Counted from the first letter of the stretch, positions 53,468 through 64,000 are shown. The stretch is DNA of 64,000 bases from Brachypterus glaber (GCA_958510825.1 OY294051.1:32987667-33051666), one strand, 5' to 3'. Notes: a model not told the origin generated them from the letters alone. Translations and numbers: made by a program.

Positions 53468-53570
53468 CACTGTAAAAACTGCATGTAAAATAATGTAAAA
53501 ATACATGAATTTACATAGTACAGAATAGTAAATTTACTATCCTGGAATATGCATAATCCATGAATTTATG

Positions 53571-53670
53571 TAAAAGAATGTAAAATAATGTAAAATAATA
53601 TAAAATAATGTAAAATAATGTAAATTAATGTAAATTAATGTAAAAGAATGTAAAATAATGTAAAAAAATA
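53571..53670 (+). repeat. 10-bp minisatellite, 10 units
   Basis: TAAAATAATG and its variants TAAAAGAATG and TAAATTAATG, in exact 10-base register. The matching array in the duplicate, 54605-54664, has 6 units. Confidence 0.9.
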
Positions 53671-54111
53671 TATTTACATTGATTTACATATTTTTACATG
53701 ATTTTACAATGTTATTACTATGTTATTTTAAGACGCGCGTGCGCTTTGGACAATAACCAAGAAGGCGTCGTATCAGGACGGACCGTTTAATATTGTTATT
53801 GTTAGAGAGATAGCGACGCATGCTGCTAGGTTAAAGTGTTAAAAGTGTAAAAAAAGGTAAATTTTATATTATGTACGATATTTAGATGCTTTATTTGTGG
53901 CCTAAAATTTACATTTATTATAAATTACGATCTTTATCAACCAATAAATCTTTAAAGAAAGATGTAAGCAGTTTATACTCGTATTAAGGGTGCAAATCGT
54001 TTGGTCCAAATGAACTTTACGCTACGATATTTCAAAAAAGCTTTGACACAGAGACATAATTTGGAACAAACATTTTCTAAGTAGTAAATATTATTTTTCA
54101 AATTTTAAATC

Positions 54112-54300
54112 TATGCCAAATATTACCTATGTAATTTTTCCGTTCCGGTCTATGCAAAATAATACCATTATGGACTATGTAATTTTTACTGTTCCGGTCT
54201 ATGCAAAATATTACCGTTACGGACTATGTAATTTTTACCATTCCGGTCTATGGCAACATATTACCATTTACGGACTAAGTAATTTAATGTAATTTATTTT
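54112..54300 (+). repeat. 49-bp minisatellite
   Basis: About four units of CTATGCAAAATAATACCATT plus ATGGACTATGTAATTTTTAC plus TGTTCCGGT. Repeated at 55118-55315, where the first unit is more complete. Confidence 0.8.
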
Positions 54301-54604
54301 TACCGTGTACATCTAAAAAGAATTTTTTATTTAATATTTTTGGAACCCTTTAAACCGCAGTAACAAATTTTTGCGCATGTCTTAACAATGGTAAAGGCTA
54401 TCACTTCAAGTAATTTTTATTTGGTAATTTTATCCAGGGACGTGCGAAATGGAGGGGTGTCATTTTTATGCCTAAAACCTTTTTATCCGTAAATTTTTTG
54501 ACGTTTTCGTTTGGACTTTTTAAAATAATGTAAAAATACATGAATTTACATAGTACAGAATAGTAAATTTACTATCCTGGAATATGCATAATTCATGAAT
54601 TTAT

Positions 54605-54664
54605 GTAAAAGAATGTAAAATAATGTAAATTAATGTAAAAGAATGTAAAATAATGTAAAAAAAT
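54605..54664 (+). repeat. 10-bp minisatellite, 6 units (duplicate)
   Basis: Same variants as 53571-53670, in contracted form. Confidence 0.9.
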
Positions 54665-55117
54665 ATATTTACATTGATTTACATATTTTTACATGATTTT
54701 ACAATGTCGGGCTATGTTATTTTAAGACGCGCGTGCGCTTTGGATAATAACCAAGAAGGCGTCGTATCAGGAGACAGACCGTTTAATATTGTTATTGTTA
54801 GAGAGATAGCGACGCATGCTGCTAGGTTAAAGTGTTAAAAGTGTAAAAAAAAGGTAAATTTTATATTATGTACGATATTTAAATGCTTTATTTGTGGCCT
54901 AAAATTTACATTTATTATAAATTACGATCTTTATCAACCAATAAATCTTTAAAGAAAGATGTAAGAAGTTTATACTCGTATTAAGGGTGCAAATCGTTTG
55001 GTTTATTAAACCAAATGAACTTTACGCTACGATATTTTAAAAAAGCTTTGACACAGAGACATAATTTGGAACAAACATTTTCTAAGTAGTAAATATTTTT
55101 TTTTCAAATTTCAAATC

Positions 55118-55315
55118 TATGCCAAATATTACCATTCTAGACTATGTAATTTTTACCGTTCCGTTCTATGCAAAATAATACCATTATGGACTATGTAATT
55201 TTTACTGTTCCGGTCTATACAAAATAATACCATTATGGACTATGTAATTTTTACCATTCCGGTCTATGGCAACATATTACCATTTACGGACTAAGTAATT
55301 TAATGTAATTTATTT
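55118..55315 (+). repeat. 49-bp minisatellite (duplicate)
   Basis: Four units; counterpart of 54112-54300. Confidence 0.8.
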
Positions 55316-55599
55316 TTACCGTGTACATCTAAAAAGTATTTTTTATTTAATATTTTTGGAACCCTATAAACCGCAGTAACGAATTTTTGCGCATGTCTTA
55401 AGAATGGTAAAGGCTATCACTTCAAGTAATTTTTATTTGGTAATTTTATCCAGGGACGTGCGAAATGGAGGGGTGTCACTTTTTTATCCGTAAATTTTTT
55501 GACGTTTTCGCAATAAAATATTAATCCTTAATTAAAAATACATAAAAAAAGGTATTCTTTATGTAACACTGTAGGGCCAATCGTTTTTGAGAAAATTAC

Positions 55600-55981
55600 A
55601 ATGGAGCTCTCTACATCTAGAATTATGAAACAAAAGACGTCTACCCTATCTCTATCTCATTTGTGCTATACTTTCCAGCCAACCAAATAAATACTGTATT
55701 TGTTTTTCATACAACAAATACAGTATTTATTTGGTTGGCCGGAAATTGTAGCACTGAGTAGAATAAGATAATTCTACTAAAATTTAGATGGCGCCAGTAA
55801 TTTCTTTAATAAAAATAATATAGTTACACTTTTCGCCCGGCCAAGTAAATATTGTATTTGTTCAACAAAGAACAAATACAGAATTTGTTTGATTGGGTGG
55901 AAGTGGGAGTGTATGTATGTCTCCTATACTTTTTGGGTACAACTTTTGTGCCTGTCTAATCTAACGGGAGAAATCGCCATT
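55600..55981 (+). repeat. Two-hairpin dispersed unit E, copy 2
   Basis: Same layout as 40583-40997. It lacks a ~33-bp stretch (CGGCACAAACGTACATAGCT...) found after the first hairpin in copy 1. Both hairpins are kept. Confidence 0.8.
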
Positions 55982-56053
55982 AAAGAGACAATTTCGCGTT
56001 CTGAGCATCAAAAATAGGAACAAAAAAATGTACCAATAAAAATTTAAATACTG

Positions 56054-56240
56054 CAGGGTGATTCTACATTAAAAACTGCAAAAAAAATCTCGTATACATC
56101 TTGGTTCGAAAATCAGTTTTAAGAGTACTACGGCCTCTTAAAGAGTAACGCTTTTAACGGACCGTAGCTCCCTTAAAATCGATTTGTGGATATTTGTGTA
56201 TGGGAATTTTTTTCGTAGTTTTGAATGTAGAATCTCTCTG
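56054..56240. mobile_element. GATTCTAC family, short foldback derivative
   Basis: CAGGGTGATTCTACATTAAA...TCAGTTTTAAGA is mirrored by CCTTAAAATCGATTTGTGGA...TTTTGAATGTAGAATCTCTC. ACGGACCGTAGCTCCC is the family landmark. Confidence 0.6.
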
Positions 56241-56613
56241 AAAGTAGGTTAACTTAACAGCAAAATCTGCAAAGCTACGCACCGAGATATCTGGCCGATA
56301 CGACTGTCCTTGATATATCAAGTTTCTGCTTTCTTGAGTTATCTTGTTCAAAGACCGACAGACATACAAATTGGCCTCAAAAGTCTTAAAACATCAAAAA
56401 ACGTTAGGAAATAAAAAAAAATAAAAAAAACAAATACAGACAGATAAACAGTCAGATAAACAATATTTCTACAGCAAGGTCTGAAAACGTTTAGAAGCAT
56501 GGAGAAAAGTAAATAATTCGAAATAAAAATTAAAAAAAAAACATCTATTTCAGTACTTTATATTTAAAATATAAAAGTAAGAATTAAATGGTGAATTCTT
56601 AAAAACTGATATA
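56241..56613. other. Mixed DNA with CAGACAGATAAACAGT-type simple repeats
   Basis: GTTCAAAGACCGACAGACAT at ~56347 resembles ACACAGACCGACAGACAG in the 25.8-26.8 kb foldback. No gene. Confidence 0.45.
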
Positions 56614-57888
56614 AGGTAACTGTCCCATATATCGGACACTTTAGAGCAATTTCGGACTTTGATGGTGTGTTAAAATTACATATGAACCTTAATAACTATA
56701 AAATATATATTTTTAGTTTTTAAATTTATTTATATATGAAATAAACTAATTAAATATACATTCATTTTTGATAGTTTTTTTATATTAAATGAAATATAAA
56801 AAAAAAGCACGAATGTACCAAGTATCGGACACCTTGTCCTAAATATCGGACTAGTTGTGTCCCAATTATCGGACTATGTATAATGAATAAAGAAATTTAA
56901 AAAAAATATATTTATTAATATAATGCAAATGTGTATATTTGTCATTATTTTTTATAAACTTACTTGCTGCTGGTTTTATGACAAAATATTATAAAATTTT
57001 ATATTATTATTATAATGGGTGGTAATCCATTTAGGATTTTTCTTGACTAATATGTGTTTTTAAAATTAATAGGAGTATTAAAATAACGATTCCCTGAACA
57101 GAAATGAATAATTACATGAATATAATTAACTATAGCTAAGATCTATAAAAAAAACATTGGCGATATACTTAAATTATCATCCAGATAATATTGCAAGTCC
57201 ATGGACTGCATTAATTTATGGTGTCCGATATTTAGGTCTTACAAAATTATAGGGTAGACACAAATATCGGACACATACTAAAAATGCCTAATAAACGGCT
57301 TATTTGAAAGAAAGTGCTAGTCCGATAAATGGGTAGAAAAAGCTTTATACTCTTTAGAATCATTTTATATAATATTTTTTTTTAAATATATTTCCTTTGT
57401 TTTATATTGGAAGTTAAAAGTAAATCTACATTGTATATCGGACACCCGTCCGATATATGGAACTGCCTATATTTTATTGTCCTATTTATCGGACACCGAT
57501 TTAATATAAAAATATCTTTAAAATAACATCAAAAATGGTTTAAAATGGTATAAAACTACAATATTATGAATTAAAAAGAGTTTGATAGACATTTTAACAA
57601 TTACTTAGATTAAAAAAAATCATTTTACAGTTAAACGTTGGTTTACTTACTTTGCTTAGAAAAAGGATATATATTTCATGGCTGCTGACACATGACTGTT
57701 TATTTGTTATTAGGGCTTAAAAAATAAGATATAAATGGCAAATGATACTTACGCTCTGATTCAAATATGTTCATAATTTCAAATAAAAAATATTTTTTTG
57801 ATTTTATTACCTAAATATCTTGTTTTTTGTAAAAACGTGAAAAAGTGTCCGATAGTTGGGTCGTGTCCGATATTTGGGACATTTACCT
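56614..57888. mobile_element. 1.28 kb TIR element with many TATCGGAC motifs
   Basis: The ends AGGTAACTGTCCCATATATC plus GGACAC and the inverse GTGTCCGATATTTGGGACAT plus TTACCT are flanked by TA. At least 13 copies of (A/T)TATCGGAC or GTCCGATA are scattered through it: direct in the left part (~56629, 56823, 56842, 56863, 57265), in both orientations in the centre (57222, 57321, 57433-57460, 57488) and inverse at the right (57846, 57864). No ORF of transposase size. Subterminal motif arrays of this kind commonly bind the transposase. Confidence 0.8.
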
Positions 57889-57890
57889 TA

Positions 57891-58715
57891 TGTAACAAAG
57901 TTGTGTTTAGAAGCTTTTTGAGACATCTTGTACGAGATCTATTACATAAATATTATTGCCTGTAATAATGTATGTAAATTGGAAAAGCGATTGTTATTTT
58001 TTTATGTCAATTTTCCTGTATTTTTTTAATACAAATTGTAACATCCAAGCATTATTACCTAACACGTAATATGATAATTGCAGATTTGCAAATGTTTATT
58101 GTTTCAGTAAAATGATATTGCTATTATGAATCAGAATATTTATATAAATATGTTGCACCGATGTTACCGCGATGGAAAAAACAATTGATTGTGCCCAAGG
58201 TTACGTCAAAATTAAAATTTTTAAGTTAGCTTGATTTTCAAGCAGCTTCTCTCTTAACGCTGAGATAGCACCTTCAATTATTTGAGGTTATGTGACTTTT
58301 TCTAAATACAGTGATGTCAGGTTGTAAAAACAAGTGATTGTCCCCAAGCTTATGTCACGCTCAAAATACCTGTTGTTTTCTTTAGTCAAAAAATCATGAT
58401 TCCAGGTTGTTTATTTCCTAGGGTAGAAAAATTACGTCAATGGCAGTACGGATGCCACATTCCAAAACAAACTAAACCATATTTGGTCTTGGATTTTTTT
58501 CCAGTACCTATGGGAATACTGGAAAAAAAGTTTTAAGTACATTTAATGTGGGTTACTTTATTTTTGAGTATGACAGACTACTAACAAAATAGTTCAATTT
58601 TCCACTTTTAAGTTTTCTGAAGAAATTCCTCACAATATGCATAACCTCTTCTTTTTCATTTATGGCAAAAAATAGATATCGGTTAAATATACACTGATGA
58701 AAAATTTTATACACA
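57891..58715. other. AT-rich DNA with a diverged local duplication
   Basis: GATGTTACCGCGATGG...ACAATTGATTGTGCCCAAGG (~58152-58200) is echoed by GATGTCAGGTTGT...ACAAGTGATTGTCCCCAAGC (~58314-58350). GTTGCACCG...ACAATTGATTGAAGG near 22105-22150 is a third relative. No gene. Confidence 0.5.
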
Positions 58716-59095
58716 GTTAACCGTGTAGACCTGAATTGACACGGAATCGTGTTAAATTGTGTAAAAATGTGTAATTTTTTTTAAAACAGTTTTTCGTAAA
58801 ATTTACACAATTTTACAAATTTTATGAAGCAGAAGTTTGCAACGTTTTTTTTGCAACGAAAATTCAAATAGTATATTAAGGTACTAGTTTCATAACGTTT
58901 TTAGCGCACGAGTACAAGTTTAGAACACAAGCCGCTTGCGGCGAGTTTTCTAAAGTACTAGTGCGCTAAAAACGTGTTATGGGATAAGTGCTTTAATATA
59001 CTATTTGAATTTTCGATGCAAAAAAACGTTGCAAACTTCAGCTTGATCAGATTTTAACATGTTTCCGTGTTAGTTAAGGTCTACACGGTTGAGTG
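58716..59095. mobile_element. Nested palindromic element
   Basis: The outer arms AACCGTGTAGACCTGAATTG and AGTTAAGGTCTACACGGTT enclose the middle arms GAAGTTTGCAACGTTTTTTT... and AAAAACGTTGCAAACTTC. These enclose an inner hairpin (58869-58999) that is the same as the family D head (TACTAGTTTCATAACG, GCGCACGAGTACAAGTTTAG, GCCGCTTGCGGCGAG). Confidence 0.7.
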
Positions 59096-59896
59096 TGCAA
59101 ATATCTTGTCATGTGTATTTAAATTTTTACAGACTATTTCTAGCACCATTTGGATGTTGGCTATTTTGCGAACACTTTGTATGAATACTCGTTGACACCT
59201 CAAAATGCATTTTTACCCCACTCAGAGAACATATTTAAAGAAAACATATCATTGAAAGCTGTAATCTATTTTTACACCAAAAATATCTATTTTTAAATGT
59301 AATATATGTAATATAACCAGTCTCTATGGTCTTTAAAAGTCCAGGGGGTCTATTTATATTCTTACAATTAAATTTTAATGTCTATACGTTTACAAAGTAT
59401 CACTAAAGGCAATTTCCCTAAAATGTTTACACCCTATATTCTTTGTCGTTTGTGAGCAGTATTTCTAGTCCTTCCTACCTTCTTTTAACTTCCAGCTTGC
59501 TCACCGAAATGTCGTTAGAAAAGTTCTAATGCCCAATTCTATTTCCAAATTAATTTTTGGCTTTTTTCTTTTGGCCACTAACTTCTGTTATTCTATGATG
59601 ATCTAATGTGATCGGGAATTGGGAACGTATTCAAGCCCAATGCCCTTTTTTTACTGTAACTTATGTAAGGTAAAATTATAATATCTTAGCATGCATTACA
59701 CGATTTGATACCTTCCCTCAGCCATAAGATAAGCTGCCCACTTTCCCCAATCTTTAACATTCTCCTATAGCACCACATTTCAAAGGGCTCTTATTTTACG
59801 CTTATTTACGATCTCTGAATTAATTCACGAAACAATTTTTCTATTAGGTACTTTATTAAAAAATATGGCTAAAATTTCTTCACTTGGTTTCAAACA
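59096..59896. other. Mixed DNA without a gene call
   Basis: The 59440-59720 part is less AT-rich, but all frames are short. Confidence 0.45.
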
Positions 59897-60385
59897 AGGA
59901 CAGTTTAATAAATCGCCGAGGCGACGGTTTATTGCAGAAATGAACTTGACCCGATTCCTTACTTAAAAAAATGATATTTCATATTATTTCTGTCGAAATT
60001 GTATACGCACGTTCCAAAAATAGTAATAAACTGCTGTTAATTAAACAATTTATTATTAATTTGATCTGTAGGATCAAAAGGCGCCAAGACTTTTTTTGAA
60101 ATTTATATTTTTATGAAATATAAAGGTTTTAGAGTGCAATAGACTTTTTTTTGCCACGTAACTGAACTCTTCTACGGTACTTACCTTTTCTCTCAACTGC
60201 TCAAAAGTTAATCTATGTTAAATCAGGACTGGACTAATAAATTATGGATTAAGTTATTGCAGAAAGGAACTTGACCTGATTCAGTTTAAAAAAGTCATAT
60301 TTAATGTTATTTTTGACGAAATCGTATATGCACGTTCTAAAAATAGTAATAAATTATTATTAATTAAAGAAATTATAATGTTATT
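59897..60385 (+). repeat. Diverged direct repeat, two ~160-bp copies
   Basis: TTATTGCAGAAATGAACTTG, GTATACGCACGTTCCAAAAA and TAGTAATAAACTGCTGTTAA (59930-60045) recur as TTATTGCAGAAAGGAACTTG, GTATATGCACGTTCTAAAAA and TAGTAATAAATTATTATTAA (60256-60370). The first copy starts with a small GC hairpin, AATCGCCGAGGCGACGGTTT. Confidence 0.65.
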
Positions 60386-60536
60386 TTTACTGTACGGTCC
60401 TAGGAGCTGAAGTGGCCTTGGTAATAAATCGATTACACTTGATAACTTACACATTTTGGTGTGGTATTTTGATATTTTTTTGGATTTAGCCCAGTCAAAT
60501 AACGAGAAATTCCTATGTTCAATTGCAATAAATGTA

Positions 60537-60835
60537 CACGGGCTGATATTTTAAAGGGTAGTAGTAGATAGTAACAGAACACTCCTGTTAGTTTTTCACC
60601 GGGTGAATTGCGTAAAGGGTGTCCGCTATCTTGAATTTTAGGGGCGAGTGCGGTTATCTTGCTAAATATGCATCTTACGATAAAAATGTATATAACCAAT
60701 TTTGTTTAGGAGAAAATTTCCAACAATTTTTGTTGGGATCATTATTTTAATATATTAATAACAATCGAGTTATAAATATTCAAATGTGGCCATGTTGGGG
60801 GTGAAATTGTTTTTTTTCGATTTTTCAGCCAATAT
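60537..60835 (-). mobile_element. One-armed copy of the CACGGGCTGATA element
   Basis: CACGGGCTGATATTTTAAAG through GTTAGTTTTTCACCGGGTGA and GGGTGTCCGCTATCTTGAAT, then inner landmarks of the 14987-15519 element (AACAATCGAGTTATAAATAT, GGCCATGTTGGGGGTG). TA precedes it. The opposite terminus is missing. Confidence 0.65.
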
Positions 60836-61329
60836 AATATACTATTACTATTTTCAACATTGCTGTAAATGTGATTCATTTTAAGTATATTTACATATGC
60901 GTCAAAAACCAAACCACGGAAAATACGTTTAGTCGCTTTTTAAAAGTATAAAATGTACAAATTCAGCTGGGTAAAATCGATTTTGTAATAAAACGGGGTG
61001 TCGAGATTTATTAAATCGAAGCAAATATATATTCATTTGAAATATATATCCTGTTGGCTGTAATTAGTTTTTCAACAAATACAGTTAGTTTGAATATACT
61101 TTTTAATCAAAGAAAGTGAAAGGACTAAATTATTCATCAAAGATTACGTTATTTGAAACTATTTATTGCTTTTTAATGATTTTAATTTTTTTAAAAAGCC
61201 TTTTAATGTTTTCATATAAAAAATTTTGACCTTCAATAAATCATACACTAGTTAAAGAAAATGTGATTTAATTAATCAAAAATTTATTTCATATGACAGC
61301 TAAACTAAGTAGACTAACTTTGGTTTCAG
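60836..61329. other. AT-rich DNA without a gene call
   Basis: Nothing beyond AT-rich sequence was seen. Confidence 0.5.
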
Positions 61330-61460
61330 TATACAGGACTATCGAACGAGATGAGAAATAAACTTTAAATTTGAAACACGTAAACAAATAACTAAAACTA
61401 TCTTTTGGCATATATGTTTGATGCTTCTAGACAGGGCTGTAGTTATGGGGGGGGGCGTCC
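61330..61460 (+). mobile_element. Distant relative of the GGTCCAAAAGTC MITE
   Basis: ACTAAAACTATCTTTTGGCATATATGTTTGATGC-like sequence (ACTATCTTTTGGCATATATG) matches the arm landmark AACTATCTTTTAGCATATAT. The palindromic GGGGGGGGGCGTCCCCCCC follows at ~61448. An 80-codon frame across this block is not supported. Confidence 0.35.
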
Positions 61461-61612
61461 CCCCCTCCATCTTGAAAAGTTGTATATTTCTTTATCCAAA
61501 ACAACCCTGGACCCTGAGAAATATTTCGTGTATACACTGGGGTTTTATTTTGTCTTTAAAACCGTAAGAACCTCGACACTATACGCTGTCCTTATTACCA
61601 TGACGTTGAAAC

Positions 61613-62285
61613 TATGGTCTGTTTTTTCAAGCAAGATAGACAATTAAAAATCGCATAGTAAATATTTTTACAACAGGTTTGATTAGTATATGTTTGTGTG
61701 TAGAATATAGTTATGTTTTATAAAATAAATTACGCATTATATTCGCACATCCAATATTCGAATCTGTTTTGAAAATATTTACTGTGCGATTTTTAATTTA
61801 CTATCTTGCTTGAAGAAACATACCATAGCATCCAAATTTCTATGGTCTGTTTCATCAAGCAAGAGAGTAAATTAAAAATCGCACAGTAAATATTTTTACA
61901 ACAGGTTTGAATAGTATATGTTTGTGTATAGAATATAGTTATGTTTTATAAAATAAACTACGCAGTATATTCGCACATCTAATATTCGAATCTGTTTTGA
62001 AAATATTCACTGTGCGATTTTTAATTACCATCTTGCTTGAAGAAACACACCATAGCATCCAAATTTCTATGGTCTGTTTCAAGCAAGAGAGTAAATTAAA
62101 AATGGCACAGTTAATATTTTTACAACAGGTTTGAATATTATATATTTGTGCATAGAATATAGTTATGTTTTATAAAATAAACTACGCAGTATATTCGCAC
62201 ATCCAATATTCGAATCTTTTTTGAAAATATTCACTGTGCGATTTTTAATTTACCATCTTGCTTGAAAAAACAGACAATAGCATCC
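61613..62285. repeat. Trimer of a ~228-bp palindromic unit
   Basis: Units start TATGGTCTGTTT at 61613, 61841 and 62068. Each unit is itself an inverted repeat: TTCAAGCAAGA...ATTAAAAATCGCA(C/T)AGTAAA against TTTACTGTGCGATTTTTAAT...TCTTGCTTGAA. Joints read ACCATAGCATCCAAATTTCT. TAGCATCCACTTTTGA at the end has an inverse, TCAAAAGTGGATGCTA, at 62718, which may be the far terminus of a larger element. Confidence 0.8.
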
Positions 62286-62568
62286 ACTTTTGATATAAAA
62301 TGATGTATATTATTATTCCTAGGAAGTATTTAAAGTAAGAATTAAATTATTAATAGAATAAAATAGTTCCTACAAAGTATTTTATTAAAAAAACTATGAT
62401 TTTTGTAATTTTTGTTTTTGGTTTATATTTTTTCGAGATAAACTGCTCTGGCTTAGAACAAATTAAAGTATTTGATACTAAAATAAGTCGTGTAAATATA
62501 AAATGCACTAAAACACCAATTTTGTACTTTAAACTATTGTTTTAACGCAAAAACTAACCTATTTTGTG

Positions 62569-62600
<32 letters not shown>

Positions 62601-63132
62601 TGTTACTTTACATACTTGCTAGAAATAATTATAGTTAAATATTAAATTATATAAATAAAAACACCAAAATTTTCAATTATTCACGGGGATTAGCCCATCA
62701 TTGTAGACTGACTTACGTCAAAAGTGGATGCTAGAAAATTGGATGCTAGTTTCAGCGTCACATTAATATACATATAGTATTATTACCAGATGCCAAACTA
62801 TCGAAAAACAGTTAAATTATTCTTAGATTTTTACAGTTTCTTGTCATAAAGAAACTTTCAAATTTCAGTCCACGTTTTTCTCTATGATCTATTTCTAGAC
62901 GGATGCATCTCAAATATAAAACCACTTCCGGAGCACCATGGCATTTCACCTTTTCTACTTAAAAACCCACACGGAAAAAACGATATAATTCCAATTTAAT
63001 TTGGATAATTGGAAATTCATAAAGGACCCCACTGAGGAAAATGTCTTTCTGCGTATTTGGCTCAAATTATGATCTATTGTAGTCCTTAGTTCTCTGAGCA
63101 CAATCGTTTGAAAACTGGTCCTAATTGCATAC
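62286..63132. other. AT-rich DNA with an AAT microsatellite
   Basis: TAATAATAATAATAATAATA at 62573-62600. TCAAAAGTGGATGCTAG at 62718-62734 pairs with the end of the preceding trimer. No gene. Confidence 0.5.
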
Positions 63133-63321
63133 ACAGAAAAAAATACTGTCTTAAATAAAAAATGTGTGATTTGGATATAACGAAGAGAATATATTCTCCT
63201 TTGAAGTAAAATTGTGCTTTAAATATGAAAGGATTAGAATATGGTATGCATAAAAGAAGAATATATTCTCTTCGTTATATAGAAATCATCATATTCTTGA
63301 TTTAAGACAATATTTTTCTGT
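63133..63321. mobile_element. Foldback MITE with ACAGAAAA ends
   Basis: ACAGAAAAAAATACTGTCTT and AACGAAGAGAATATATTCTC are mirrored by AAGAATATATTCTCTTCGTT and TTTAAGACAATATTTTTCTG. The terminal ACAGAAAA/TTTTCTGT is like family B, but the arms are different. Confidence 0.65.
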
Positions 63322-64000
63322 ATGTATACAGGGTATCTATAAATTTGGCATACCCAAAATAGCGTAATAGTGTATAAAATTCGTGCATGATGGGAGCACT
63401 TGATTAGGTACTGCTCTAAAACTTTTAAGTAAATATTCTAAATACAAACTACCATTAAAGTTTTAATTTAAGGTATTTGAAAAAATTAACCTTCAAAAAA
63501 ACCAAATTTTATTATCTTAACTATAACATACTAGTATGGCTTGAAGAGTGTTGTTTAAATGACGTCATAGTTAGTTGGTAAAGTAGGACACTATTATACC
63601 AAAATCTTTTTCGAGGTTAAAAAGTTGATTGAGTTGTTTATTTTGCGATATTTGAAATTGAGAACCAAAAATGAGGTCTACAAGGAAAAAATTAGGCTTG
63701 TCCTAACTTTGCAAGAACATTTTTGCATAAAGCTTATAAATTACTTACTTTTATTTAACTCATTTATTATTATTTAAAATTATATCAGTTTAATCCGTTC
63801 TTGTACAAAAAAGTGCCTGGCAAAACAATCTTACACATATTTTTAACGTCTGGCTTACCCAAAAAAATTATATCTAACCTATTTTTTCCTCTTGTTCGAA
63901 AAAATATGATTTGGAGTGAACAGAAATATAATAGAAAAGGATTGAAATACTTACTATGTGAGCAAACCACCTACGGTACGTGGTTACTACGAATAGTTAG
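63322..64000. other. AT-rich DNA without a gene call
   Basis: TATACAGGGTATC at 63327 looks like another element edge without a partner in the window. Nothing coding seen. Confidence 0.45.

Larger units (their letters stand above)
53468..54307. mobile_element. TA-flanked MITE inserted in a GATTCTAC element, 840 bp
   Basis: CACTGTAAAAACTG at the left and TATTTTTACCGTG at the right are inverse, with TA outside both. Inside are a 10-bp minisatellite, a CpG-rich segment (AGACGCGCGTGCGCTTTGG, AGATAGCGACGCATGCTGC) and a 49-bp minisatellite. No transposase. Confidence 0.65.
53486..55510 (+). repeat. 1.0 kb tandem duplication
   Basis: 53486-54510 is repeated as 54521-55510, with the same order of all landmarks and few substitutions. 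The unit takes most of the 840-bp MITE plus ~200 bp of the flanking GATTCTAC element. The second copy therefore lacks the MITE's left terminus. Copies differ mainly in minisatellite lengths and small indels. Confidence 0.9.

Noticed and set aside
61405..61647. 80-codon ORF containing GGGRPPLH
   Set aside because: Generated by a G-run/C-run palindrome and MITE remnants; no coding support.
1..64000. Bacterial or phage gene cluster, defence system or endogenous virus
   Set aside because: No operon-like gene order, no long ORFs and no viral protein motifs were seen; the content is typical insect repeat-rich DNA.

Overview
This window looks like intergenic or intronic DNA from an insect nuclear genome. 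It is visibly very AT-rich. It has no dense run of long open reading frames, no rRNA, no CRISPR array and no bacterial or phage gene order. It is filled with short DNA transposons that carry terminal inverted repeats (MITEs and foldback elements), tRNA-derived SINEs, one degraded LINE 3' end, a Tc1-type transposase relic, a Helitron 3' end and several tandem arrays. The LINE tail, the SINE structure and the Helitron terminus (hairpin followed by CTAG/T) all fit an insect. A beetle is possible, but I cannot fix the order from the sequence alone.

Layout. 0-9 kb: a 0.86 kb foldback element, a TA-flanked palindromic MITE, quiet AT-rich DNA, a 78-codon coding-like ORF on the minus strand (7019-7255) and small hairpin elements. 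8.8-15.5 kb: a TTAA-flanked MITE, a palindromic element with 3-bp target duplications, a degenerate ~0.47 kb tandem repeat, a CpG-dense promoter-like patch with a perfect splice donor on the minus strand (13.58-14.11 kb), a 20-bp minisatellite and a 0.53 kb MITE. 16.9-22.1 kb: four MITE families, one partly tandem-duplicated together with host flank, then Helitron, Tc1 and 3-bp-TSD elements. 22-31 kb: palindromic MITEs, a 1 kb foldback, and a repeat whose second copy lies at 52.3 kb. 31-37 kb: MITEs, an exon-like ORF broken by a MITE (32.4-32.6 kb), a SINE inside the loop of a palindromic MITE, a LINE fragment and a MITE nested in a MITE. 37-45 kb: more foldbacks, a candidate two-exon coding piece (41.26-41.64 kb), and five 365-bp satellite units followed by an inverted, MITE-broken partial unit. 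45-64 kb: two more SINEs, a dispersed family with a collapsible hairpin, a 1.0 kb tandem duplication that contains a MITE, a 1.28 kb element with at least 13 CGGAC motifs, nested palindromes and a palindromic trimer.

No complete, recognisable host gene is present. The four host-coding candidates (7.0, 13.6, 32.5 and 41.4 kb) rest on composition, open frames and splice-like signals only. The rest is best read as a record of element insertion, nesting, tandem duplication and hairpin loss. TE class assignments come from terminal sequences and target-site duplications and carry that uncertainty. Intervals without a call were read and showed only AT-rich DNA.
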